Shown here: positions 44,746-53,411 of the stretch, in pieces
How the letters are laid out: each line of letters starts with the position of its first letter
How positions within the stretch are numbered: position 1 is the first letter of the stretch
Source: Cyclobacteriaceae bacterium
Lineage (GTDB): Bacteria > Bacteroidota > Bacteroidia > Cytophagales > Cyclobacteriaceae
Reading direction: 5' to 3'
NCBI GenBank assembly: GCA_022842845.1
Contig: JALHOT010000004.1
Span: 1-64,000, forward strand
Length of the DNA: 64,000 nt
The notes under the pieces: model-generated
Database searches by the model: none
Told to the model about the DNA's origin: nothing
Seen by the model: only the letters and a program-made list of their open reading frames with translations
Translations under genes and position numbers: made by a program

Positions 44746-45519
44746 CTATTTATTAGGTTCAATTAAAAATGGAGTGCTACCATTTGTCATGATTATCTTT
44801 GTATTAGGTGACTTACTAAGTTCTTTAAAGGCCTCTATGCTTTGCCATTGCAGGATTTGTGCATTAAGTCCTTCAGTAATTACCTTTTGTGCATCGCGTA
44901 TGCCTTGGGCTTCCACTAGCTTCCTTTGTGCTTCCAGTTTTTCGCGTTGCAGTAAAAACTCCATTCGCTGCGCATCTTGTTCAGCTTCCAGTTTTTCTTC
45001 TACCGCGCGTGCTAAGCCGGCAGGTAATTGAATGGTTTTAAGTAGCACAGCTTCAATTTCAAAGCCTCGATTTTTAAGTATTGATCTCATCTGAGCAGAG
45101 ATCTCTTGTTCAATCACCGCACGTTGTGCCGTGTGCATATCTTTGGCAAAGAAGCGGGAACAAACATCAGCTGCCGCTGAGCGAAACACGCTGGTGATTA
45201 ATACATCCTCGTAATTCATACCTATATTTTCAACCACAGAGGGTGCATAAGCTGGATCTATTTTATATAAGATGGAAATTACCGAACCAACATTTAAGCC
45301 CTCCTTAGAAGGAAGGTTCGAGTTAATCTCTACATTAACCGTACGGGTCGGAACTTTGATGATGCGAGTTGTAAAAGGGTTATAGGCAACGGGGCCAGGA
45401 CTAATAGGTTTGTTTCCCAGTTTACCCATTCTTCTTTTTATCCCTACCTCACCTTGTCTTACGATAGAGCAAGATGAAAGTACTACAGCAAGTAATATCA
45501 CATATGAAATGGTTTTCAT
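44746..45519 (-). CDS. SPFH/prohibitin-family lipoprotein
   Basis: A 257-aa protein with a prohibitin-like SPFH domain (about 25-180, with GEVGIKRRMGKLG, FRSAAADVCSRF and RGFEIEAVLLKTIQLP) and a coiled-coil tail (about 175-235, rich in Glu, Ala, Gln). Instead of the usual N-terminal membrane helix it has a lipobox LSSC (Cys17), so the anchor is a lipid. SPFH proteins form ring or scaffold assemblies on membranes. A periplasm-facing, lipid-anchored scaffold is inferred. Confidence 0.85.
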   Translation of the reverse strand: MKTISYVILLAVVLSSCSIVRQGEVGIKRRMGKLGNKPISPGPVAYNPFTTRIIKVPTRTVNVEINSNLPSKEGLNVGSVISILYKIDPAYAPSVVENIGMNYEDVLITSVFRSAAADVCSRFFAKDMHTAQRAVIEQEISAQMRSILKNRGFEIEAVLLKTIQLPAGLARAVEEKLEAEQDAQRMEFLLQREKLEAQRKLVEAQGIRDAQKVITEGLNAQILQWQSIEAFKELSKSPNTKIIMTNGSTPFLIEPNK

Positions 45520-45605
45520 ACACGTGTGTTTAGATTAATAATGGTATTAGAAGTAGCTGAATGAAATCAGCACTTATTAAAAGAAATACGTAGAGTATGA
45601 AGATT

Positions 45606-45911
45606 TTATATGATCAATTTCCTGTATTTGATGAACAGGAGTTCTTCCTTGATAGCTTGTGGAAGAGTGGAGATTTCAAGACCTGATTTGGTGCCAGCCT
45701 TAGTTTTTTGTAAGAAGAGATTAGCTGGTTTTGATACTTGTTTTTTTGAGCGGATTGAAGGGATTGCTACATCAACAAAATTTTCACTTTCAATTTTTTC
45801 GTTTTGCTCTGTATAAGAGATGGCTTGCTTCAACACTACAAAAGCTGAAGACGTACCTGAAAGTAAGATTACCAGGAGACAAGTAAGGATATAGCGAAAG
45901 GTGCTAAACAT
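45606..45911 (-). CDS. Small exported hypothetical protein
   Basis: A 101-aa product with a signal peptide (hydrophobic about 8-24, cleavage likely after SSA) and a mature part of about 78 polar residues with a basic middle (RSKKQVSKP) and no motif I know. It may be a small periplasmic or surface protein restricted to this group. Confidence 0.45.
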   Translation of the reverse strand: MFSTFRYILTCLLVILLSGTSSAFVVLKQAISYTEQNEKIESENFVDVAIPSIRSKKQVSKPANLFLQKTKAGTKSGLEISTLPQAIKEELLFIKYRKLII

Positions 45912-45998
45912 GTATTACTTTCTTATTCTTGTAAAAAACGCAATATAAGGATGGTTTGTTACGCCATTATAAAGATAAATGTGCTTTTTTATAAAAAC

Positions 45999-46889
45999 TT
46001 ATGCATGGAGAGGAATACCAGCTGGTCTTTTGTGCTTCCATCGCTTGTGTGTCCATAGCCAATACTGGGGTGTACGCTTAATGTCTGCCTCCAATTGCCT
46101 TGTCAACTTATCGGTTATCTCTCCATAAGAGGTATCTTTTGGATTATCGCTGATGGGTATGAATTCAAATTGGTAATGACCTCGTTTCAATTTTTCTATT
46201 CTGCCAAATAAAATGGGGTAGTTATATTCTTTCGCATAGCGCTCAGGGCCAAAGATCACGCCAGTTTCCTGATGAAGAAAGGTAGTCCAATAGCATTTAC
46301 TTTTATCACCAGGCGATTGATCGGTAGCAAAGACGGTGGCCGTCAGGTTTTGTTTTTCTTTTTCGAATTCTTCCTTTACAATCTTTGTGGAGATCATCTT
46401 TAGTCCAAACCGGCCCCGCGTATAACGCATTTTCGCATCCATGTATGCATTCTTGAGTCGTTTATAAATGGCTACGGCCTGATGATCCATTTGTGAATCT
46501 ATGGCCACTGCAAAGAGTTCCCAATTGTTATAATGGCCTCCGGCCAGAATAATGCTTCGCTTTGCCTCCACATAAGGTTTTAGAATTTCAGGGTTGGCAA
46601 ACTTCATTCTTGTCAATGCCTGTTTTTCTGAGATGGTAAAGGTTTTGAAACTTTCAACAATCACATCACAAAAGTGTCTGTAGAAATCACTAGCAATTTT
46701 CTCGTGTTCTTTGGGTGATTTTTCTGGAAAGGAATTTTTAATATTACTCAGCACTACTTTTTTACGATAGCCAAGCATGCGATAGATTAGAAAGTATAGA
46801 CTATCTGAAATGAAATAAAGTACCCTATAGGGTAATAACGAAATGGGGATCAGTACGCCATAATAGAGTAAAGCACTCAGCCAAGCCAT
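45999..46889 (-). CDS. LpxL/HtrB-like lysophospholipid or lipid A acyltransferase
   Basis: A 296-aa membrane-associated acyltransferase. A hydrophobic N-terminus (about 5-37) is followed by the catalytic HX4E motif in GGHYNNWE (His119, Glu124). Further family blocks are GRFGLKMIS (about 155) and TDQSPGDKSKCYWTTF. It probably adds a secondary acyl chain to lipid A, the role of its E. coli relatives, although Bacteroidota members can also make ornithine or other lipids. Confidence 0.88.
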   Translation of the reverse strand: MAWLSALLYYGVLIPISLLPYRVLYFISDSLYFLIYRMLGYRKKVVLSNIKNSFPEKSPKEHEKIASDFYRHFCDVIVESFKTFTISEKQALTRMKFANPEILKPYVEAKRSIILAGGHYNNWELFAVAIDSQMDHQAVAIYKRLKNAYMDAKMRYTRGRFGLKMISTKIVKEEFEKEKQNLTATVFATDQSPGDKSKCYWTTFLHQETGVIFGPERYAKEYNYPILFGRIEKLKRGHYQFEFIPISDNPKDTSYGEITDKLTRQLEADIKRTPQYWLWTHKRWKHKRPAGIPLHA

Positions 46890-46944
46890 AGATTTTATGT
46901 CAAGTAAGAATCATTACCAACAAAGGCAACGATACTGGTGATGA

Positions 46945-47865
46945 TTATTTTACTTCGAAGGCACCCTTGCCCATAAGATAATCATCTGTATACACTTCTA
47001 ATATATAACTGCCTTCTGCATAATCGCTCCCCTTATCGTATAGGAATGAAAGCCTTTGTTTGGAGTTATCAAATAGAATTTCCTGGGCTGCCGTGTAGAA
47101 TTCTTCCTTGCCATTGAATATGAAAGTGCCCGAGCCTTTATTAACATCAAATAAGACCTGGCCGTTTTGATCCACAATGCGGATCATAATTTTCTTACCC
47201 TCAATCGGTGCAACATTGTTTTCGGCCAACGTGAATTCTACTTTTATCTTAGCTATTTGTCTTGCCCTGAAAGGTGATTCGCGTTCTCTGTTTTTCTCTG
47301 ATAAAGAAACGATTTTAAAGTTCTCAGCCTTTAATTGAGAGGCAATAGCTACTTTAGACTGGAGTTCAGAAGCTTTTTGTTCCAGTTTGTTAATGGAATC
47401 TCCCAGTTTATTTTTCTCAGTTTTTAAATCAGTATTTTCAGTTAACAGCTCCTTGTTCACCGACTTCAGTTTCTCTATTTCTTCATCTTTAAGTTTAAGC
47501 AATTCTTCATAGCCTTCTACCTTAGAGCGCAACTCCGCAATGAGATTGCCAGTAGCTTTGGTCTTAATACGCAATTGCTTTTCTACATCTTCTTTTGCTT
47601 TTTGTAATTCAGTGATATCACCTCCAAGCTTCTGGATTTCTGCAATCTTTGTATCCAGTTCTTTTTGAATCTCAGTAAGCCTTTGCATGGTGGAGGCTAA
47701 CTCCTGCTCAGTGGTTTCATTTTCAGCCCGTAGCTCAACTTTGTCCTGCGCATCGAGGTATATTTTAATAGCTTGTATCACGATGATGACCAGCAAGAAA
47801 GCAATTAAGATGGCGCTCTTATTATTGCGTTTTGGTACTTCAGGGTTGACCTTCGCTTCACTCAT
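46945..47865 (-). CDS. Membrane-anchored coiled-coil protein
   Basis: A 306-aa protein with one membrane segment (about 18-36), a long coiled coil (about 42-180, Glu/Lys/Leu heptads) and a C-terminal beta-rich domain (about 185-306). It lacks a signal cleavage site, so the coiled coil and the C-terminal domain should project into the periplasm. I do not recognise a named family. It lies between the acyltransferase and methyltransferase genes on the same strand. Confidence 0.7.
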   Translation of the reverse strand: MSEAKVNPEVPKRNNKSAILIAFLLVIIVIQAIKIYLDAQDKVELRAENETTEQELASTMQRLTEIQKELDTKIAEIQKLGGDITELQKAKEDVEKQLRIKTKATGNLIAELRSKVEGYEELLKLKDEEIEKLKSVNKELLTENTDLKTEKNKLGDSINKLEQKASELQSKVAIASQLKAENFKIVSLSEKNRERESPFRARQIAKIKVEFTLAENNVAPIEGKKIMIRIVDQNGQVLFDVNKGSGTFIFNGKEEFYTAAQEILFDNSKQRLSFLYDKGSDYAEGSYILEVYTDDYLMGKGAFEVK

Positions 47866-47940
47866 AAAAATTCTGAATTGTGGACTGCGCTGATTGATAT
47901 TAAACCGAAATATAGAACTTTAGCCTACTACACCACAAAT

Positions 47941-48711
47941 TTAAAACCTCAAAACCTTATGAATCCGGTTAAGTGACGGATCCAGGAAGACAAAACCACA
48001 TCTAAACAGGTCGGCCGTAGCGTACACTAAAGAATGGTTTTGGATGGCTCTCCAGGCTTTCTCCATTTCGGCATTTAGGTAAATGTCATCAAATACCAGA
48101 ATTGTTTTTTCATGCGATGCCTTGAGCAACAACGCGAAGTACCTCATAACCGCTTCATACTGATGGTTGGCATCAACAAAGGCAAAATCGATTTTTGGGT
48201 GACTACTGCAATAGGCTGGTAACGTTTCATCAATATTGCCTTCTACCAGCTTGATATTACCTGCTTGTGCAAAGTTAAAAGTATCTCTTGCTAAGTTGAC
48301 CAAGGCAGGTGCGCCTTCGAAAGTGCAAAAGTTGGGTACGGAACCTGCCAGGTACAGCGCATTAATGCCCAATGATGTGCCTAATTCTATTACATGCTGG
48401 CATTGATAAAATTGAATGACTCGGGCATAGAGAGCAGAAAATTCTTTGCTGCTTAGACTATAACGGGCAATTTCCTTCACTAGCCTTTGCTCACCCTTGA
48501 TAACCGAGCCAGCTCCAAGATCTTGTATAGGTATGCTAAGCGAACTCTGTAATAGTTTTGTTCTGAGCGCTTCTGCCTTGGCGTTCATTTGAGGGGTAGC
48601 CTTTACTACCTTGGTATAAAAATCGTAAAAAAAGGGAGAGTGTAGCGAATGCTCGTCTACACAGTGTAACCAATATGAAAGAAATGATTTGGCTTGGAAC
48701 AGCTTTGCCAC
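47941..48711 (-). CDS. Class I SAM-dependent (O-)methyltransferase
   Basis: A 256-aa cytosolic enzyme with a Rossmann SAM-binding core: motif I HVIELGTSLGINALYLAG (about 109-126), the acidic loop after it, IDFAFVDANHQYEAVMRYF (about 172-190) and ILVFDDIYLN. The VDANH and DDIY segments are those of the O-methyltransferase/Methyltransf_24 family, with Asp metal ligands. Substrate unknown. Six bases separate it from apaG, so the two are an operon. Confidence 0.82.
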   Translation of the reverse strand: MAKLFQAKSFLSYWLHCVDEHSLHSPFFYDFYTKVVKATPQMNAKAEALRTKLLQSSLSIPIQDLGAGSVIKGEQRLVKEIARYSLSSKEFSALYARVIQFYQCQHVIELGTSLGINALYLAGSVPNFCTFEGAPALVNLARDTFNFAQAGNIKLVEGNIDETLPAYCSSHPKIDFAFVDANHQYEAVMRYFALLLKASHEKTILVFDDIYLNAEMEKAWRAIQNHSLVYATADLFRCGFVFLDPSLNRIHKVLRF

Positions 48712-48717
48712 CGTTGC

Positions 48718-49104
48718 TTAATTGAGACGCAGTGGAGCAACCATAATAAACTCCGGGATGGTCACTTCTACTTTTGTGCTGTCAACGATACGCTCCATCA
48801 AATAGGTGCCAAGCATTTTGCCAATGCCTGATTTAAGATTACAACCAGATACATATTGATGACTCTGACCTGGCTCAATAACAGGCTGCTGGCCTACTAC
48901 GCCTTCGCCCTCTACTTCGCGTGGGGTGAAACCCGCATCGTGGATAAACCACTTTCTGCGTAATAACTGAATAGTAAAGTCACTCTGATTTTCGATGGTG
49001 ATTCGATACGTAAACACGTAGTGATACTGACTAGGACTTGAGTAGCCTGGCTGGTATTCTGTTTCTACTGTTACTTTTATGCCTTCTGTTATTTCCGTCA
49101 CCAT
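48718..49104 (-). CDS. apaG: ApaG-domain protein
   Basis: A 128-aa all-beta protein matching ApaG across its length, with YRITIENQSDFTIQLLRRKW, VVGQQPVIEPGQSHQY and the Gly-rich turn. ApaG was linked to Co2+/Mg2+ efflux in enterics and is also found as a domain in F-box proteins; its exact activity is not settled. A CAAATGTA sequence (49110-49117) reads leftward as TACATTTG, an exact -7 box, but only six bases before the ATG. Confidence 0.9.
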   Translation of the reverse strand: MVTEITEGIKVTVETEYQPGYSSPSQYHYVFTYRITIENQSDFTIQLLRRKWFIHDAGFTPREVEGEGVVGQQPVIEPGQSHQYVSGCNLKSGIGKMLGTYLMERIVDSTKVEVTIPEFIMVAPLRLN

Positions 49105-49186
49105 CGATTCAAATGTAATAGATTTTTCATTTCAGCAAATCAAAGCAGCCAGCAGTTTTAATGCCTTTTTCTTGCTTATTAGTGGT

Positions 49187-49194
49187 TACTTTTG
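49187..49194 (+). promoter_or_regulatory. -7 promoter box of ung
   Basis: TACTTTTG is an exact TAnnTTTG box, with a T-run at 49166-49170 as possible -33 part. Its position downstream of the ATG at 49161 argues that the true ung start is the ATG at 49212. Confidence 0.65.
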
Positions 49195-49211
49195 GCTTTT
49201 TCCTATCAAAA

Positions 49212-49874
49212 ATGGATGTAAAGATTGAATCAAGCTGGAAAAACCGCCTTCAGGCTGAATTTGAGCAAGCCTATTTTATCAAGCTGATTGATTTTGTAAA
49301 ACAGGAATACCAAAGCCATACGGTATATCCTCCAGGGAAAGAGATTTTCTCGGCCTTCGACCATAGCCCTTTTGAGGCTACCCGGGTAGTAATTATTGGG
49401 CAAGATCCTTACCATGGCCCCGGTCAGGCGAATGGCTTATGCTTTTCGGTAAAAGAGGGTATGCGCATACCCCCATCACTGGTTAATATCTTTAAAGAGA
49501 TTAAAAATGATTTAGGAAAGCCTATCCCTACTTCAGGCGATTTAAGGGGCTGGGCAGAACAAGGTGTGCTCTTGTTAAATGCAACCTTAACAGTGCGTGC
49601 GTCTGAAGCGGGCTCTCACCAAAACAAAGGATGGGAAACTTTTACTGATGCCGTTATCAAATGCATTTCAGATGAAAAGAGCCATGTAGTATTTTTATTA
49701 TGGGGAGCTTATGCACAAAAAAAGGGTGAGATCATTGACCGCAACAAACACCTGGTGCTCATGTCTGCACATCCATCTCCTTTTTCTGCAGATCGTGGTT
49801 TTTTTGGCAATAAGCATTTCAGTCAAACCAATGCTTATTTGAAAAGTAAGGGATTAAAAGAGATTGACTGGTGA
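49212..49874 (+). CDS. ung: Uracil-DNA glycosylase, family 1
   Basis: A 220-aa base-excision repair enzyme that removes uracil from DNA. I use the ATG at 49212 (MDVKIESSW); an upstream ATG would add 17 hydrophobic residues and lies before the promoter box. With this start the catalytic Asp65 (GQDPYHGPGQANGLCF) and His187 (SAHPSPFSADRGFFG) fall at the classical positions (64 and 187 in E. coli). All five family motifs are intact. It stands alone with a terminator shared with the convergent PiT gene. Confidence 0.96.
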   Translation: MDVKIESSWKNRLQAEFEQAYFIKLIDFVKQEYQSHTVYPPGKEIFSAFDHSPFEATRVVIIGQDPYHGPGQANGLCFSVKEGMRIPPSLVNIFKEIKNDLGKPIPTSGDLRGWAEQGVLLLNATLTVRASEAGSHQNKGWETFTDAVIKCISDEKSHVVFLLWGAYAQKKGEIIDRNKHLVLMSAHPSPFSADRGFFGNKHFSQTNAYLKSKGLKEIDW

Positions 49875-49877
49875 ATG

Positions 49878-49911
49878 ACACAGACTTCCTGAGAATACAA
49901 GAAGCCTGTGT
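49878..49911. terminator. Hairpin between convergent ung and PiT genes
   Basis: ACACAGACTTC (49878-49888) pairs with GAAGCCTGTGT (49901-49911) with one mismatch, followed by AAAATTATA. Confidence 0.65.
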
Positions 49912-49915
49912 AAAA

Positions 49916-51328
49916 TTATAGCATCAGTCTGAACAAAAAGAATAATGTGCCTGACATAATCAGCACTACCGGCAAAGTCAGGAACCAAGCAATCAGAATA
50001 TTTCTTACTGTATCTGCCTGCAGATTTTTGATACCCTTATTGGCTACCATTGAACCTGCAATACCAGAGGATAATACGTGTGTGGTACTTACTGGTAAAC
50101 CTAATCCGGAAGATAAACCTATGGTTGTAGCGGCAATCAATTCAGCCGAAGCTCCTTGGGCATAAGTAAGGTGTTCCTTACCAATCTTTTCACCAATGGT
50201 TTTTACAATACGCTTCCAACCAATCATTGTACCAATACCAAGTGAGAAGGAAACCATCAACACCACCCATTGAGGAGCAAAGTCAGTAATACTGCGCACT
50301 GACTTTAATTCATCTTTAAGTGTTTTTTTGTCCTTATCACTGAGGCGTAATTCTTCTTTATCCAATAAATCAGTCAGGTTTCTGTTCATGACCATAACGT
50401 CTTTGCGAATAGCAAAGCGCTCACTCTTGGGTATAATATCTACAGAAGCTTTTGTACTTAGAGCAGATACCAGACGGGCATGCATTTCTTTCGTATCCTG
50501 CAATTTTTTGCGATCTGGTTCTGAAAGTGGAGCAGGGTCCATTATGGATAATACTTGCTCTATTTTAACAAAAGATCCATTCAAAGACTCTGGGGATACG
50601 GCATCACTCAGAGCAAAGTAACTAGGCACGATGCCAATGAGGATGAGCATGATTAAACCAACGCCTTTTTGTCCATCGTTGGACCCGTGGAAGAAGCTAA
50701 CGCCTGTGCAGGTGGCAATCAGGATAGAGCGTATCCAAAGAGGTGGTGGTGTATTTTTCTTAGGTTCTTTGAAAAGGCTGTCGCCATGTTTTGTCTTTTT
50801 CGTCAAAGAGCGAATCAGGAACATCAAGATGATGGTCATCGAAAAACCAAACAAAGGAGATATTAATAACGACATGCCTATTTCTTTGGTTTTACCCCAG
50901 TTTACGGCCGCTGCTTCAACGCCTGGTAATAAAGAATAAGCTATACCAACGCCCAGGATAGAGGCAATGAGCGTATGAGAACTGGAACAAGGAATACCTA
51001 AGTACCAGGTAATCAAATTCCAGGCAATAGCACTGATCAGCAGGGCCATGACCATGGCAATGCTCTGGGCCATGGTTTGGTCCACCAGTGACTCCACCGG
51101 CAGCAAGTATACAATACCCATAGCAACACTAATACCGCCAAATAAAACGCCCACAAAATTCCAGATGCCTGACCAGATTACAGCCACCCATGGTTTGAGG
51201 GAATTGGTATAAATAACAGTAGCGACTGCATTGGCGGTGTCGTGAAAGCCATTGACAAATTCGAAACCGCAAGCGGCTATTAGGCAAACGACTAATAAGA
51301 TGGAGTAGGATAACTCTAATTCAAACAT
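49916..51328 (-). CDS. PiT-family inorganic phosphate transporter
   Basis: A 470-aa inner-membrane symporter. The two inverted family signatures are visible: FVNGFHDTANAVAT (about 24-37) and FFHGSNDGQKGVGL (about 213-226), plus SSSHTLIASILG and the matching late segment PVSTTHVLSSGI. A large charged cytoplasmic loop (about 245-345) separates the halves. It should import phosphate with protons or Na+. A tandem TTAACA-type repeat lies in its upstream region, and a porin gene precedes it. Confidence 0.92.
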   Translation of the reverse strand: MFELELSYSILLVVCLIAACGFEFVNGFHDTANAVATVIYTNSLKPWVAVIWSGIWNFVGVLFGGISVAMGIVYLLPVESLVDQTMAQSIAMVMALLISAIAWNLITWYLGIPCSSSHTLIASILGVGIAYSLLPGVEAAAVNWGKTKEIGMSLLISPLFGFSMTIILMFLIRSLTKKTKHGDSLFKEPKKNTPPPLWIRSILIATCTGVSFFHGSNDGQKGVGLIMLILIGIVPSYFALSDAVSPESLNGSFVKIEQVLSIMDPAPLSEPDRKKLQDTKEMHARLVSALSTKASVDIIPKSERFAIRKDVMVMNRNLTDLLDKEELRLSDKDKKTLKDELKSVRSITDFAPQWVVLMVSFSLGIGTMIGWKRIVKTIGEKIGKEHLTYAQGASAELIAATTIGLSSGLGLPVSTTHVLSSGIAGSMVANKGIKNLQADTVRNILIAWFLTLPVVLIMSGTLFFLFRLML

Positions 51329-51342
51329 ACAATTGAATTGGG

Positions 51343-51391
51343 CCGCAATCTAGGTTTAAATGCTTTTGACAATGTTAAGCGAATGTTAAGC
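51343..51391 (-). promoter_or_regulatory. Pho-box-like direct repeat and promoter before the PiT gene
   Basis: Read leftward, CTTAACATT occurs twice (51391-51383 and 51380-51372 side) with an exact 11-base period, TTAACA-N5-TTAACA. The second copy runs into TTG, then 17 bases, then TAGATTG (near 51349), a usable Bacteroidota promoter. Response regulators PhoB and PhoP bind direct repeats with this 11-base period, and TTAACA is the half-site of Bacillus PhoP. Confidence 0.55.
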
Positions 51392-51463
51392 TTTTTAATA
51401 TGACGGAACTCATTTAAATTTTAACTATTTGAAAAACAGAACGTTAAATATTGAATGAGGTTG

Positions 51464-52669
51464 TCAGATTCCTGCTTCTACCTGAAAGCGTACCTGCCAG
51501 TTCTTACTATCGGGTTTGCTATTGGTAAGCCAGTCTCTTTCTTCCAGGGTTATGTCCCCTTGCAACTTCACCCTATGCCCGCGTACGTACTTGGTAGTGC
51601 CCAGGGTGTATTGTTTGATGTAAGGGGTTAAAGTGGCTAATTCCATATCGGGCTTTACTTCTGAAAAGCGTCCAACTAATTCCCAGTTCTTTTTGGTCAG
51701 GTAGCTGCCTTGCACATTAAAACCATAACCCTTATAGATAAAAGTATATTCTAAGTTAATGGGGTCGATTAAAATAGCAGGGTTGATCGTAGATCTGTTT
51801 AAGTATTCAGAAGCCAACGCCCAACCATTGTATTTAAGCAGAAAGTCGGCCATTTGGGTGGATATGTCGCGCTGTTCGCCCGGAGGTAGAAATACACCCA
51901 ATTGACCTCCGGTTCTTATAGCATTTTCGTTATTAGAGTAAGTAAGCCCAACAGATATTTTGGGCTTTTCCTCCCTTGCCAGATCCCCTTCAAAGTAATC
52001 CCCTCCGTTTGTAAAAGTACCTAAAGGTAATAGTTCAAGGCGCCCCGTATACGCCAGGCCTCTGTCCGACCTGGTTACGTTTCTACCTTCGCCTGAAGTA
52101 AGCGCACCTCTAAACACATAATGCATAAAACCCAACTGGTTGTTATACTGAAGTTGTAAGCCAAAGTCCCTGTCCACATTGAAAGTAGAGTTGACAATAG
52201 AACGATCGGGTAATTGTAAATCACCGGAGGAGTTTACCCGCTGGCGATTACCGGGTAGCTTCGTTTGGCCGAGGCCTATTGAAAAGTGTTTATTAACTGC
52301 ATACAACACAATGGCATCTCGCACCACATTTGGAAAGCCGGTGTCATCAAAGTCCATATCACCTCTTGAAAAGGAAAGCTGAATTACATAAGTAAGACGC
52401 GGATTATAGATGAAACCATCGAAACGAAGACGCATTCTGCGCACACGGGCTTCGACCTCCGAAATGTTTAAATCTTCTTCGCTGTTGGTGGTAAAGGCAA
52501 AACGATTCTGTATGCGAAATCGGATATTCAACATGAATAAACTATCGGGTGAAGTAATACCTAAACCCTTTCCATAGGAGAAATAAGGGGATGGGCTGAT
52601 AGTATTTTGGGCTGTAGCAATAGAAATTCCTACAAGGCTGGCCAGTATCACTGTCAGTATTCTGTTCAT
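51464..52669 (-). CDS. Outer membrane porin, phosphate-selective O/P type
   Basis: 401 aa when started at 52669 (MNRILTVILASLVG), which gives a clean signal peptide cut near ATAQ; the longer frame to 52795 adds 42 residues without a signal. The mature part is alternating beta strand (for example FMLNIRFRIQNRFAF, RRMRLRFDGFIYNP, YVIQLSFSRGDMD), the porin O/P (OprP-like) pattern. It likely forms an anion or phosphate channel. It lies upstream of the PiT phosphate transporter on the same strand, which fits. Confidence 0.85.
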   Translation of the reverse strand: MNRILTVILASLVGISIATAQNTISPSPYFSYGKGLGITSPDSLFMLNIRFRIQNRFAFTTNSEEDLNISEVEARVRRMRLRFDGFIYNPRLTYVIQLSFSRGDMDFDDTGFPNVVRDAIVLYAVNKHFSIGLGQTKLPGNRQRVNSSGDLQLPDRSIVNSTFNVDRDFGLQLQYNNQLGFMHYVFRGALTSGEGRNVTRSDRGLAYTGRLELLPLGTFTNGGDYFEGDLAREEKPKISVGLTYSNNENAIRTGGQLGVFLPPGEQRDISTQMADFLLKYNGWALASEYLNRSTINPAILIDPINLEYTFIYKGYGFNVQGSYLTKKNWELVGRFSEVKPDMELATLTPYIKQYTLGTTKYVRGHRVKLQGDITLEERDWLTNSKPDSKNWQVRFQVEAGI

Positions 52670-52685
52670 AATGGCACGTTTGGGC

Positions 52686-52748
52686 GCAAGGTAAAAATTT
52701 ACTTGGGAGATTAGCTTCCGGTAGTATAGAAAAGCCTTTTTACCTTGC
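52686..52748. promoter_or_regulatory. Divergent inverted-repeat promoter region, porin / pdeM
   Basis: GCAAGGTAAAAA (52686-52697) and TTTTTACCTTGC (52737-52748) are perfect 12-base inverted arms, 39 bases apart, between divergent genes. Each arm read towards its own gene gives TACCTTGC, one T short of the TAnnTTTG box, so the symmetry could come from two opposed promoters or from one operator serving both. Confidence 0.5.
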
Positions 52749-52754
52749 CGTTTC

Positions 52755-53411
52755 ATGAAACATAGCTGGTCACCCCTTTCTTTTACTTTAGCCAATGAAA
52801 TACTTTGGTTATTGCCTCAGCGCGCTATTTACTGGGAGGCACAAGGTATGCTATTAATGGCTGATGTACACTTGGGCAAAATCAACCATTTCAGAAAATC
52901 GGGTTTGGCAGTGCCGAGCAAAGCCGATGATAAAAATTTTGAGCTATTGGTTGAGATGATACAGCAATACAAGCCACAGCGTATTATCTTTTTAGGCGAT
53001 CTCTTTCACAGCCATTATAATGAGGTGTGGGAAGAGTTTGGCCAGCTGATCAGGTATTTTCCTGAAGTCTGTTTTGAATTGGTTTTAGGCAACCACGATA
53101 TTTTGGGGCTTCATCAATATCAAAAACATGGCATCATTTTGTATCAGGAATTAACCATAGGGCCTTATCTCTTTACCCATCATCCGGTAGAGGACTATGC
53201 TGGTGCTTTGTATAACCTGGCCGGTCATATTCATCCCGGTGTGCGTATGATAGGTCGTGGCAAGCAGTACGCCACCCTGCCTTGTTTTCATTTCGGAGAG
53301 AAGCAAGGTCTGCTACCTGCCTTTGGTGCTTTTACAGGCTTAGCCCGCATAGTACCTAAGGTAAATGATCAGGTGTTTATTATTGTTGAAAATAAAATAC
53401 TAAAGGTTTGA
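52755..53411 (+). CDS. pdeM: Ligase-associated metallophosphoesterase PdeM
   Basis: A 218-aa calcineurin-like phosphoesterase of the PdeM type (ligase-associated DNA damage response endonuclease). Matches: RAIYWEAQGMLLMADVHLGK at the N-terminus, HFRKSGLAVP, FLGDLFHS, LGNHD, THHPVED, and AGHIHPGVR. All Asp/His/Asn metal ligands are present. In many genomes it sits with an ATP-dependent ligase, an Lhr-like helicase and an exonuclease; none of these is here. Its stop overlaps the start of the CapA-like gene (TTGA). Confidence 0.88.
   Translation: MKHSWSPLSFTLANEILWLLPQRAIYWEAQGMLLMADVHLGKINHFRKSGLAVPSKADDKNFELLVEMIQQYKPQRIIFLGDLFHSHYNEVWEEFGQLIRYFPEVCFELVLGNHDILGLHQYQKHGIILYQELTIGPYLFTHHPVEDYAGALYNLAGHIHPGVRMIGRGKQYATLPCFHFGEKQGLLPAFGAFTGLARIVPKVNDQVFIIVENKILKV

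Noticed and set aside
49161-49211. Upstream start of ung with a hydrophobic extension
   Set aside because: An exact TACTTTTG promoter box lies between the two ATGs, and the downstream start restores the classical catalytic numbering.
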